Source: Xiphias gladius (Eukaryota; Chordata; Actinopteri; Istiophoriformes; Xiphiidae). From it: a stretch of 64,000 bases of DNA. The stretch is taken from positions 3,107,001-3,171,000 of the forward strand of contig NC_053415.1 in NCBI RefSeq assembly GCF_016859285.1, in the 5' to 3' direction. The notes below the pieces were generated by a model. The model ran no database searches. It saw nothing but the letters and a program-made list of their open reading frames with translations, and was not told where the DNA came from. The position numbers and the translations under genes were made by a program. Shown here piece by piece: positions 10,845 to 22,215 of the stretch; position 1 is the stretch's first letter; each line of letters opens with the position of its first letter.

Positions 10845-11424
10845 GCGTACACCTGCAAGTTTTCCCCATTGTTTTAACAAACTTCAATTTACACAAACAT
10901 AAAATGGCTGGCCCATATGAGAGAGAGAGTGTATAGACTCACGATTGCTGCTGCAGCTGAGATGAGAGGAGAAAAGACTTGAGGAATGGTGCATGTTCAG
11001 AGATCCATCCACTGAATAGCCACTACACAGTGAATGTGAGCCCTGAGTGATAGTCAGTGGCTTTCGAACTAGCCGAATCATACCCAAATAAGTTCAAGAG
11101 TAATCCCTAACTGTACATCAATAAAAAGACATAAATGATTTCATATAGCTTTCATGACCAATAATCAGTGCGGACACTTTTAACATATCAGAATCATAAC
11201 CAGAGTTTGGCATGTTTGTCAAAGTGTCAGCAATTCTGGTTTCAAGCTGGGGATCATGAGGAATATACACTGTTTGGCTATGTTTCTGTTCAGTGAGTGG
11301 GACTATGCAGTCAGAGCTCTGGTCAAGCACTAACCACTCATTGAACAAATTGTTTGAAGAAATCTTTTAATGAACTTGTTCTAGTGATCTGGGACGCTGA
11401 AAAGAACTGCTTTGCACATCACTA
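10845..11424. mobile_element. hAT-type element, 3' partial copy at the tandem junction
   Basis: Corresponds to about 2698-3280 and ends with the same cacatcacta terminus. Its left side is cut where the second 8.15-kb unit begins. Several small indels relative to the complete copy lie in its first 300 bases. Confidence 0.6.
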
Positions 11425-11892
11425 AGGGATACTTTCCCAACAGGACAAGCGCTTAAGTGTTTCCTGTCATCAGAGATGTTGGAAAAGCAGTGTCATCTTA
11501 TAATCAGGGTCATCCCCTTACTACTGAACATTGTTGCTCTATCAACCACTAGGAGGCCACAATATGTCTCAATGCCTTGGTTGCCACTCAAGAAAGGATG
11601 CAGGGCTTACCTGTTGCAAGTGAGCCAGGCTAGCTGTCCACTGTCCCTTCAGTTGTTTCTTTTAGTTTCACTCACTTTCGACCGTGTAGCTGGGGCAACT
11701 CCACTCGGGTCTGCTCTAATTGACAACCATGCATTGAGCTTGATTGTTTTCAGTTCTAGTTTATTAAACAGATGCAGATAGAAACTAAACCAAAATAGTT
11801 AAGGGAAGAGGGTTATCATTCATTGTACATAACAGTCTTAATATAAAGTTGTGCTTTGCATTCATCTGCAGGATGCTAGTGACATAAATTTA

Positions 11893-12061
11893 TACAGTTA
11901 ATTCAGAAAGTTTTCAGACCCCTTCTCCTTTTTGACATTTTGTCATGCATTTCTTGTTATGCATTTTGTTTGTTTTTTGTGTTCAGCCTTATACTAAATT
12001 CATTTTCCCTCATCAATCTAAACTCAATACCCCATAATGACAAGGCGAATAGAGGGACATA
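11893..12061. mobile_element. Tc1/mariner-like terminal fragment (unit B)
   Basis: Second copy of the fragment at 3747-3915, carried by the tandem duplication. Confidence 0.55.
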
Positions 12062-12213
12062 CAAAGAGACACATACATACACATACATACAAACATCTAA
12101 AATACACTAAGCATACTAATGGATGCATGTTGCATGCACAAATTAAGACTTCTCTGACAAAATGCTGTGAACAAAGGAAAGGCGTTGAGGAGGGTCTTCT
12201 GGAAATGTTCCAT

Positions 12214-12546
12214 TCAAACCCTTTTTTTCTGCCAGAAGCTATAGGCCCGCTTCAGATAGCTAAACTTTTTTCCTTTCATATGATTAATTTGCAGTCTGAC
12301 TATATGATATATAATATTCTTGTTAAAGTTCAATTTTAACTCTGAGTCCAAGATTACACCAAGATTTCTGACATGGTTTGTGGTATGACAGTCGAGATGA
12401 GTGCTAATGTTCAGCCTTCCTTCTTTTTCATCAAAGAGTATTATGCCACTTCTGTCTGCATTTAGCAGGAAGTTCAGGCCCATCCATTCATTTATTTGTT
12501 TAATTCTCTTGCAGAGCGATACATTTGGATGTTGTCTTCAAAATTA
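12214..12546 (-). mobile_element. L2-like LINE reverse transcriptase fragment (unit B)
   Basis: Second copy of 4068-4400, with a single base difference seen near 12439. Confidence 0.75.
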
Positions 12547-13349
12547 CAATGGTCGCTATTATTGTTTTGTCTAATTTGGCCTAATGGAAATATGTAAATG
12601 TTAAATAGAAGAGGACCAAGGACATGAAGGTCATTCACACTGTTTCAGAGATCAAAACTACATTAAATTGAGAGATGTTTTAAAGGGAGTTTGGAATGAC
12701 ACTCATATACTTGATCTTATTGATCCACTCATAAGTACAGAGCAGTGTTTTCTCTTCTTCAGATTCCAAAATGCATAATCATAGATAACCTACATACCAA
12801 AGTCTCCTTTTAGTGAATGAAAGATCCTGAAAACGTGAGGTGTGGTTACTTCAAAGATATTGTAATGAAATCTGATAATACATAAGTTACTGCATGAATA
12901 TTTTATTGATATTATATCTATATTGTGATGATTGATACTGTACAGGAATGCAAACTATACTAAATTCACTGCAAAGTTACCAATCCCTGTCAAATTTCCT
13001 CCAAGGTGCTCACGAGATACATTAGGAATATTAGACAGAATTTGAAATTCTTTTATGTACTTTTATTTCAGTTAATCAGTACAGGAACGTAGGTTTGTGG
13101 TGTGCCTTCTGCAACCAAATGATCTTTACAGTTAGTGTAAAGACAGTTTTGTTCCATTCAACAGAGGGGCTTCATGTGCTGAATAGCATCACAATCATTT
13201 GTTACCTTTGGACAGAATCCATGCTAGCTATTTCTCCCTATTTTCAGTCTTTGTGCTAAGCTAACTGGCTATTGATATAAAGTTATTTTAATTGTTTATT
13301 ATTTAAGCATTAATCAAGAAAAAATACTTTCAAGTCATATAAAGCTAAA

Positions 13350-13355
13350 TTTATT
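13350..13355 (-). terminator. Poly(A) signal candidate, pim-like B
   Basis: AATAAA on the minus strand at the same offset from the stop codon as in copy A. Confidence 0.4.
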
Positions 13356-13445
13356 CATATATTATATACACTGGCAGCCCGATATCAGTTGCTGGCCTCG
13401 CCCAAGGGGTGGTGGGCGGTGTTTGGGGTCGTGGGTTTTGCAGGC

Positions 13446-13537
13446 TCATGTGAACCAGGGGTGCAGCTGCATCTGCTCCAGAGTGGCACGCTCCGTAGGG
13501 TTTAGCGCCAAACACATCCTCAACAAACCCCGGCAGT
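13446..13537 (-). CDS. pim-like B exon equivalent to exon 7 with stop
   Basis: Same coding sequence as 5300-5391, shifted by 8146 bases. The stop codon and a downstream AATAAA (13350-13355) are preserved. Confidence 0.7.
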
Positions 13538-13675
13538 CTGAGAAGAGAGAGGACACAGAACAGAGCAAATATTAAGATGGAAGCTACAATGATCTGCTGG
13601 AACATGGAAGGAAAAAACTCTGCACAGTATTAGGACCAAAACTCAGGTACTGTATTGATGCCATCAATGCCTTAC

Positions 13676-13849
13676 CTCTGGACATTTCACTGTTGAATTT
13701 GATTTTCTTGCGGATGAACTTGGAGGTATTAAATCTTTTGTATCCATCCAGCATCTCATAAAGCAGCGCACCCAGCTGCCAGACTGTGGTGGGGCCAGCT
13801 TCGTACGACCCAGATATTTGGAACTCTGGAGGGCCGTACGCAGGGGTTC
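13676..13849 (-). CDS. pim-like B exon equivalent to exon 6
   Basis: Same coding sequence as 5530-5703, shifted by 8146 bases, with splice sites preserved. Confidence 0.7.
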
Positions 13850-13973
13850 CTACAATATGCAGATGGAGACAGAAAGAAACAAAGGATGATGAGCAGGCTA
13901 AGTGTAAAATTGAAGTAATTATTCCAGAGATCAACAGAGGAATGAAGAACATGGCAGAGGCCAGATGTCCTAC

Positions 13974-14151
13974 CAGAGAAGCAGCGGTAAGGCCTCTTTT
14001 TTACAATGCAGCCACATCCAAAGTCTATGATCCGCACTCGAGGGACATTGGAGCCAGTTTCAATGAGAATGTTTTCTGACTTGATGTCACGATGGAAGAC
14101 CCCTTTAGAGTGCATGTTAATGGCTGCCTCCACTAGCTGCTTCATGATGTT
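13974..14151 (-). CDS. pim-like B exon equivalent to exon 5 (HRD, DFG)
   Basis: Same coding sequence as 5828-6005. The only nearby change is one base in the acceptor tract (ttccag instead of tttcag). Confidence 0.7.
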
Positions 14152-17100
14152 CTGGAACAGAGATGGTTTAGAGTGGTGAAGTAGGCTCACTGAGTTGGTA
14201 CTGATACTTATCAGTTTGGCAGTTTTCCAAAAAAAATATTCCTCAACGTTAAGTTCAGTTCATTGGATTCATGTGGTGAAAACAGTGTCATTTAAACACA
14301 CACACAAAAAAAACATGAGTCTATTTCAAGACAACTGACGGTTTGAAAATAACTTCGCATCACAAGGGTGTGTTCAGAAAGGACACTAGTCATTTTTCAG
14401 AAGTGCAGCTACTGTATATAAAGCCAATACAAAGATTCGAGTGGACATCAATATGCATCCACCAATGGTTGCAAACACTGGGGCCAAGGAAAACGTTTAA
14501 ATTCGAGCATAAACTTTGCACTCATTTTGCAGTTTTATAACTCAAACTCATGAAAGTACAGAGACAAAAATAAAGCAGAGTGGTTTGCTAGCAAGCTTAG
14601 AGCTGCACACTTCGTACACTGGCTGTTTGGGGTGAATACAGACTGCAAAAACAACCCAGCGGTCAGATGTGTACAAATCATGTGAAGCGAAGCAACAATC
14701 AATTTTTCACATGTAACAGCCAGCAGACCCTAATACTAGGTAAACCATTCATAATAACATGCTCCCTTGACTTATGCTCATACTGTATTTCATCATGTTC
14801 TTTAAATGCTATGATGGCTAAGCTATGTAAATTTTACAATAATCAGTCAATAAATGAAAAAGTTGTGAATTTATATAAAGACTGATTTTCCTGTAACATA
14901 TTGTGAACCTAAACACACCAAATACTAAGTTGAGTACCACTTTTTAATAACACTCTTTGTAAAGAGTTTACAAGAGAAAACAATCTCACTACAGTGTCTG
15001 TTCAGTAGCTTTCAATTATATCAGGTGACCTTCGAAAACAAGGACAATGAAGACTACTTGTCCATGTTGGTATAAAAAGGGAGTCTTCAAAACTCATTCT
15101 TTGTTTTAGAAACAGCAGCTGGAAAAACAATTTCACCTAAATTGTTTTGCTAAATTGTAGCCAATCCATTTAGTAGCTGTTCTGGAGCTTTTGGTCCTTT
15201 CACATGATTTCCTGAACAGCTAGTAAACAGACATTGTGTGAGATTATTTTCTCAAATTCAACTACTTTTTCCAAGAGCAAGAGTAAACTTTCAACCTAAG
15301 TTTTACAGGTTGGAACTAATGGCTTTATTAATAGTTAAAAATCTTTTTTGGTAGTTATCCTTAGATCACATTTACTAACAATTTATTAAAATGTATGTCT
15401 GTAAACTTGTTGGCTTATTTGACTCACATTCATTTATATATTATATTATATTAAGACTTTTTTGTTAAACAAACGAAATGCAATTTTTCCAATCTGACAA
15501 CCCAGAATTTTTTTTGATGTGATCTCATCTATAGAGCATTGCTATATCATTTCTCATCATAACGTCATTAGTTACAACATAACATAGAAACCTTCTTAGA
15601 AATGACTATATTAGAAAGTGGTTTCCAAATAGCAATGTGATTTTTTTTTTTAACTCAGTTTCGACCAGGTGAAACAAGCTGTAGGTGTGATAGTAGCCTA
15701 CAACTGCAGCACAAACTGATAAAATTCAAAATGATGGCATTTTCAAAAAACAAACCAGGGCAGCTTTTGCAAATGAACAGCACTGGGAACTTCTTCCACA
15801 CAGAAATATGCTCCACAAGCATACCTACCTTAGGTCAGTGGTCCTCATCAAGTGGACCATCATTAGGTCGACAGTAGGTCAGGGCAGAGAGCTCATGACC
15901 GGTCTCCAGATGACCAGAAGAAATCTCTCTCATCCAGAATAATAAGATCGACAATGACACTGCTGCAGATTTTCTCCGGCCGACGATGGTCCAGCTCCCC
16001 ACTTGCCTTGGATCCAACACTTCCAGATACCCCCTGTTAGACTTCCCCTAAGACCACATAATAAGATTAATGATATACATAACAAAGTTAGAAGTTTAAT
16101 AGATAACAGTGATCCAAATATCAGATCAAGTGATCAGACCACTCCACAACCACTCACCACTGGCTCCATACCCATGATACTTTTGGGGATGTGTTGATCA
16201 GCCCTACAAGACAGCATGTCGGATTAGCCTAGTGTGCTGGGAAAGTATACTGATTTCTGGTGTGTGAATGGAGTTTGCATTTTACTGGTAAATTATCCTT
16301 TTTTTCTATTCACTCTAGCATAAACGGATCCAAAGCCTCCTTTTGGCCTCCAAAGAAACTCTTGGCAACACAAATACAGAAGCACACATACACAAATACA
16401 AACACAGATTGATTACGTCTAAGCGAGGAACCACTTTACTACTACATCACTACTAATAACCAATTCTGTTAATCCAACGGGTGTGCAATACTTTTTCCAG
16501 GACTGTATTACCAAATAATTTACTCAAGGTTTAAGCTAATATTTTTAAAGCTTTCAATCACATTCAGAGTATCCTCAATGAACAACAATTGTTCCATCAG
16601 ATACAAACATCAGATAGCTTTCTTCATGCACTAAGCAGAATCCATCCACCGCAGAACACCATGACAAACTGTTGAAAAGGGGAAAGCCTGTAAGGGACTT
16701 TTTTTTTTTGTTTGTTTTTTGTTTGTTTTTGTTTATTTGTTTTTCTTATTTGAAGAAACTACAGTTTCCAAAGTCAATAATTAACTTTCACTCTGAATCA
16801 AATTGATGTTCAATTGTTCTTCTGTTATTCGTTATTATGCATGTAAACAACAAAATGTAAAAATAGTAGTTTTAAAAGTCTTTAATAACTGTTCATAAAA
16901 ATCATAAAAGGAACATTTTCACAATTAGGAAAATGTGATCATTTGATTTTGTGCCAGGAGTAAAATGAGTAGATTTGTACTACTATCAGGTTGGTACACT
17001 GAAATATGAGCCAACTGCTAGAGCAGAAAGCATATTAGAGAAATGAAAGTGTGATAGGAACAAACACACACTCTCACCTCTCTCTCATTGTCCTGGTTTG

Positions 17101-17754
17101 ACTAAGGGCGCATACCCATTTTCCTGTTTGGAGGTTGAAGGACTGCTGGAGCTCTGGGAGGTCATCTCTCTCTCTCCGCAGTGTCCTGGGGGGGGGTTTC
17201 TTCTCGTCTGGTAGCTGGGCAGCACTGTCCTCCTTCTTATTCTTATTCGCCCTGACATTCACCACTGACACCGTGGTGGGTTCACTGGTGGGTGTGAGTA
17301 ACCGTTGGGTCCACCCCCCACTCTCTTACTGCTTGTCGTCTTGTTTCAAGCGCTTGGCCTTTTCTCTGCTGCTGCTGCTTGTTGCTACATCCTCCACTGT
17401 TACCTCAGTCAGGGGTTCGCAGGCACTTTTTTCTGGGTGACTGACTATGTATATTGGCCTCCCTCCCTTTTGTTAATAATATGGCCCTAGCCCCCTCCCA
17501 AGGTGTGCTGTTAGGAATGCTATGCTATCAATGCTCTAATAATAATATAAAACCCAAAGTGAAAATCAACTTGTGACTGCTTGTCGGAAAAAACTTTTCA
17601 TTTAGCAGATAGACTGTTCATATTAGATGGTTCTGGAAAACCCTGTTACATTTTTAATTTTTGTGTTTTGTAATATTATTTTTCCTTTTTTTTTTTTTTG
17701 AAAATATTTGACCTGCACCTGACCTGACAACTCTGGTTCAGAAAAGGAGGGGAA

Positions 17755-18130
17755 AGTAACTCAAGTGCATTATTCATGTACTGTAACTTTGTACAACTTT
17801 GAGGTACTTACAATTTTTGGAGTATTTATTGTTATGCTACCTTGTATTTCTACTTCCACTCATATTTATTTGACACTAGTTACTACTACTACTTAAACTG
17901 AAATGCTTACATACTATATTATATACTTAAACAGTATATACTTTCATTAAATTCCAACCAGCTGTGACATTAAAATTCTGCTTATGTGTAAATGTAACAG
18001 TAATATTCCATTTTCCATTATATATATATATATAATAAAAACAATTTATGGATTAAACTTAAGACAAAAAGTACTTTTTATTTTGACACTGTAAATACAC
18101 ATTGCTGATACTTTTGTGCTTTAAACAACA
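17755..18130. repeat. Fish MITE-like repeat, unit B counterpart
   Basis: Same element as 10027-10450 but with numerous 1-10 base indels. Confidence 0.55.
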
Positions 18131-18606
18131 CATTTTTAAACAACATTTATCATTACTAATCACACAGCCTGCCTGTTAAGGCAGAGGCAGTGAAAAAAAA
18201 AAAACCAGACAAAAAAATCGGAATAACCTTAACTTTTAACAAACCAAGCAAAGCAGCAATAACCTGCAGCTGTGCCAAGGAAGCTGCAGTTGTAGACAGG
18301 TTTTCTCAGAGACCTGAATCTTTCTCACAGAGGTCTTAAGATAAGGGTTCTTTAACACCTTAGGTGTTCCTTTTATGAATATTTTAGGAAAATACACCAC
18401 TGTGAATAAATACACCACTGTTTGTTTCGCACACTCTGCTTTGTTTTGTGTGAGTGTAAGTGTAATTATAGTGTGTTGTTATAGTGTGAGGTAAGTCTTC
18501 TCTTTGATTGATGGCGACCTTTTCCATTCCGTGACATCACAAATAGAATACAGGCTGATATTACCAGAATGAGGAATACGTAGGTTCAAATGCATTGGTT
18601 ATAAGT

Positions 18607-19930
18607 AGTGTTAATTTTGTCAGCTATTTTTAGATTTAGTTTTAGTCTTAGTCCTGAGATTTAAAAAAAAAAAAAAAGGTCCATGTTAGTCATATTTAGT
18701 CAACCCCCCCTTTTTTTTTTAGTAAGTATTTAGTTGACAAAAACTCTGGACATTTTTGTCTCGTCTTGGTCAAAGAAAAACATAAACATTTTTGGTCTAG
18801 TTTTAGTTGGGACCAAGAATGACCATTTTAGTCAAACTTCAGCAAATTGCTTTCAAATAAGATTTCATCCAACTGATTTTAACAATTAAATCTGGGAAGA
18901 TGTAACGACAATAACAAATCCAATGCAAACTAACTCCTGCAATACACACAATCCAAAACCGCATTGTACACATGTTCTGCAATAAATCCCACCCTTGTAA
19001 TATTCAGTTTTGTCAGGACTGTGCCAGAAAGGTGTTGATTTTATTCTGTATTTTTGTAGGCCTCGGTGGTAGTGTTGCACAAGATCTAGTTTTACTGTTA
19101 TAAAAACTTTGAAACACTTTTTGCACATAAAGCAAGTACCATAGCCCCAAAAAATCTTCTACATTATAAACATTTTAATAACCAGTAGAGGTCGCAAAAA
19201 CTCTACATTTAGCTTTCACAGAGCCATTCAAATTTGTCAAGAGCTGAGATGTGTATGGCAATTAAGTTGCGTGTTCATTCACGTGGATTGCAAGTTCATT
19301 ACACCAAAACAAAATAACTTGTCTCAAGCAAAAGGTTGGCCAGCGTAACTGACATGGCTTCTGACTTTCAGTGTGACTAAATCCCCATCTGCAAGCAAAG
19401 TATCAATGTCCTCTTGTTGTGTGATGCTAACAGATAATGTTACACCACTGCCTTTAGTAGTTGGCTTAATACGACTTTAAGAGTAGAGTAACGTTATCTA
19501 ATATCTCAACGTTAGGTTCCCCCACTTCTTCTGCGGGGCACCTTAAGGCGTCTTTTCAAGTTTGTGGCTTTCTTCCCAGTGGTTTTGTAGCCAGCGGGAT
19601 TCTCTGCAGACAATACTACACGCTCATTTTTTTCCCTTGGTGGCGATATATTTGATGTCAACGCGTTTTGTAGCCATCATGCTGGCAGTGCATTCATGGG
19701 TACGCTCATGAAAACGCTCAATGTAATTTCATCTCCTCTTTTTTCGTCAACGAAAATATAGAGCAACTTGGCTAAAGTTTTTATTTTTTAAACTACCTTC
19801 AGTCTCATCTTTTTGGATATTGCAAGTTGACGGAGTTACAGTTAGTGTTTAAAGACGTCGGTGACGTCTTGTGATCGTCTCGTCTTAGTCATGGACAAAC
19901 ACATTTAGTCATAGTTTCAGAAGTGGAGAT
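18607..19930 (-). mobile_element. Degenerate hAT element with BED-finger remnant
   Basis: The left end reads tagtgttaattttgtcagct followed by repeated 'ttagt' words. The interior, around 19500-19700, read on the minus strand gives ENPAGYKTTGKKATNLKRR, like the tail of a hAT BED zinc finger. Homopolymer runs and stops break the frame. A related terminal piece in the opposite orientation lies at 41820-41970. Confidence 0.55.
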
Positions 19931-21880
19931 TATATTGTCAGTTTTACAGCAGCCACATTTTAATGTAGTTTAAAGTGTTTTGTTACGTTCTACAAGCTTA
20001 CATATATATATGTAGCTGACTTAGTTGTGAGAACGAGGTCTTCAAGTTTAATTACTGGACAAACACTCAAAAATGGACCTGGCGTCTAAATTTAGAAGAG
20101 CTGAGAGCCGGGTTGTGTGTGAGATGCTATGATTAGGGACCTGGTCGACATTATTACAGCAGCTAGGATGGCAGCGGATCAGTGGAGACTGTGGACATTA
20201 AGTAAACATTAGTGTTACAGCTCCTTTTGTCCTCCTAAACTTTGTGTAAAAAGCTTAAATAATCATTATTTCCAATGTTTAGTTGTTTGCATCTCAGTGC
20301 ATGAACTGATGAGTAATTGAAACCAATTGCGAGAATTATAGACCAGTTTTATATTGTTATTGCTGTTTTCTTATATTTGGATGCAACATTGTCAGAGGGT
20401 TCAGGGTTTGGGAGACCCTCCTAAAGCTCTTTGCTTCTGGTACAGAGTCCTTAGAGCGAGTTCACCACAGCAGAGCCAACAGTTTAGATGGTTTAGTGCT
20501 TTAAGCAGGTTAATAATGGTAGTTGCTGGGGAAGCCTCCACTTGACTTTCATCTCTCTTAACTATTCATCTGAAAACTCTGAATAAAAACAATAAAACAT
20601 AAGATTTATTTTTTTATAAACATTTTTCCAGAATGTTAAAATATTTTTTCCCCTGCCACACATTCTTTGAAAGAAAAACTGAACTAAACTAAAAAATTGA
20701 TCAAAATAAAAAACTTAGAATTGACCTCATAACAAGGACTTTAAAGCATCTACTGACAATTGTCCATTCAAAGCGGCTTTTCCTACACTTCATATGTTAA
20801 AAGGGAATGAACAGACCATTTGATACAATGTGGGACCAGAAAAAGGTCTGAGGTGCACAGGTCTGATTTATTAATGTGTCAGTCTGCACTCAGCTTGTAA
20901 AAGTCTAAGAGTCATCACGGGGGAATGCTCAGCTAGATATAAAGATGTATTTAGGGAATAAATCAAGGACAGTAATTAAGACATTATAATGATCTTAAAG
21001 ATGCTCTTGAGTTTCCTTGTAAACAAGCAAAAATGGTCACATTCAATATTTCTCACCATAACACATTTGTTAGACCTCAAGGATACACTCTGAGTTCTAA
21101 CAATTATATGTGTAGAGGACATTTTACTTCCTCATTAAAGATTTGCAAAGCAGATTTGTTGAATATTTTGAAACATGCGCTTTTACGTCCATGATTACAT
21201 AAAAGATCAGTAATAAGTAATTCTGTTTTTTGGTGTGTTACTGCCACCAATTGTCAATCCGTAGAATAATGTGAAAGTGTTGGCAGGAATGTCTATCGCT
21301 ACTACTGTAGCTCGGTAAAACTTACGGGTAAATGCAAGTGGAGGTGGTCAGACAAAATGAGAAACTTAAAACGGCAAGATAAAAGGAACCTAATGATCGG
21401 TAGAACAAAACACTCATAAGAGTCCTCAATAGAGATTGATCAAAAAGCAAAATAATGAAAAAAAATATAGCAGATTTCAGGTAAACACTTGGAGAAACCA
21501 AATCCAGCAGGGATGGATGGTGGGTCCCAGTTGGCCGCGCTGAGGGCCATCGCAGGGGGCAGCGACTGTTTGACATCACAGAGTTACGGAAGTCCTGACG
21601 GCTCGTTTGAAGGCACAGTTTCTGAACACGGGCTGTCTGCATTTCTCTTTGGATTGAGCACTTTGATACTTTCACAGTATTTATATTGCACCTAGACCTG
21701 CTTTATAATAAAAAAAAGACATGGAAATCTCTCTTTCTACAATAAGGGGACCTTTAAAATTGATTTTTTTAAAAGTATGGCAGAAAGCAACAAGAGAAGT
21801 GATATGAGCAGTAGCAGCAGGCAGGTCAGCAGCACTTGTGTCAGTAGCGTTAATGACATTTCAGCTGTGGTCGTAAAGTT
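19931..21880. other. Intergenic region without a recognised gene
   Basis: Short frames (20354-20545 plus; 21322-21675 minus; 21489-21695 plus) match nothing I recognise. No splice-supported conserved protein was found. Confidence 0.4.
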
Positions 21881-21884
21881 ATAG

Positions 21885-22215
21885 AATCGAATAGAACAAA
21901 ACTTTATTGTCCGCCAACGTGGAAAAGTGTCTTCAGCTCATCTGGCCATTCACTGAAACATTCACACACAGAAGAACACATAACAACACAGGTAGTGTGA
22001 ATTAAAAACACAATACAGTAATATATAGTAATAATAATACAGTAAAAAAACACAATACACACATTCAGCTGGCAAATTAGGTAGGTAATAAGATTAAAAT
22101 TCAGTTTCTAAGAACTGAACAACCTGTGGGATAATGACTTCATATGTGCTCTACGTTCTTCTTGTGGCAGAGGCCTCCTGTAGCACCTGGCAGAGTTTAG
22201 CTTCTCAAAAGCAGG
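21885..22215. repeat. Retroelement-like repeat tail
   Basis: Begins 'agaatcgaatagaacaaaac' then 'tttattgtcc', a simple tract opening common for fish LINE 3' ends in minus orientation. It continues to the 'gcagaggcctcctgtagcac' region. The family assignment is inferred. Confidence 0.35.

Larger units (their letters stand above)
13446..17520 (-). pseudogene. Pim-like kinase, copy B (5' half broken)
   Basis: This is the tandem partner of the kinase at 5300-9400. The C-lobe exons are intact at 13974-14151 (HRD, DFG), 13676-13849 (GTPAYGPPEF) and 13446-13537 (HPWFT, stop), and their coding sequence is the same as copy A's. The N-lobe is not readable. Exon 4 (about 15838-16053) has several frameshifts and rearranged short blocks, exon 3 (about 16158-16203) has changed splice-side sequence, and exon 2 (about 16285-16350) lost the segment for YLEFDILGEG. 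In exon 1 (about 17090-17520) the ATG of the long N-terminus is gone. As written it cannot make an active kinase. The damage consists of many tiny indels confined to 15.5-18.5 kb, which could also be poor consensus sequence and not biological decay. Confidence 0.7.
2690..18530. repeat. Direct tandem duplication, period about 8.15 kb
   Basis: The first unit runs from about 2690 to 10840 and the second from about 10845 to 18530. Matching points include 3332 with 11476, 5300 with 13446 and 6519 with 14667, giving offsets of 8144-8148. From about 3000 to 7380, against 11150 to 15500, the copies differ at only a handful of bases (for example 4293/12439 and 3440/11584). Beyond that the match continues but is interrupted every few bases by small insertions and deletions, up to about 10820/18520. 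Each unit holds the kinase gene, an L2 fragment, a Tc1-like fragment and a MITE. Confidence 0.9.
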
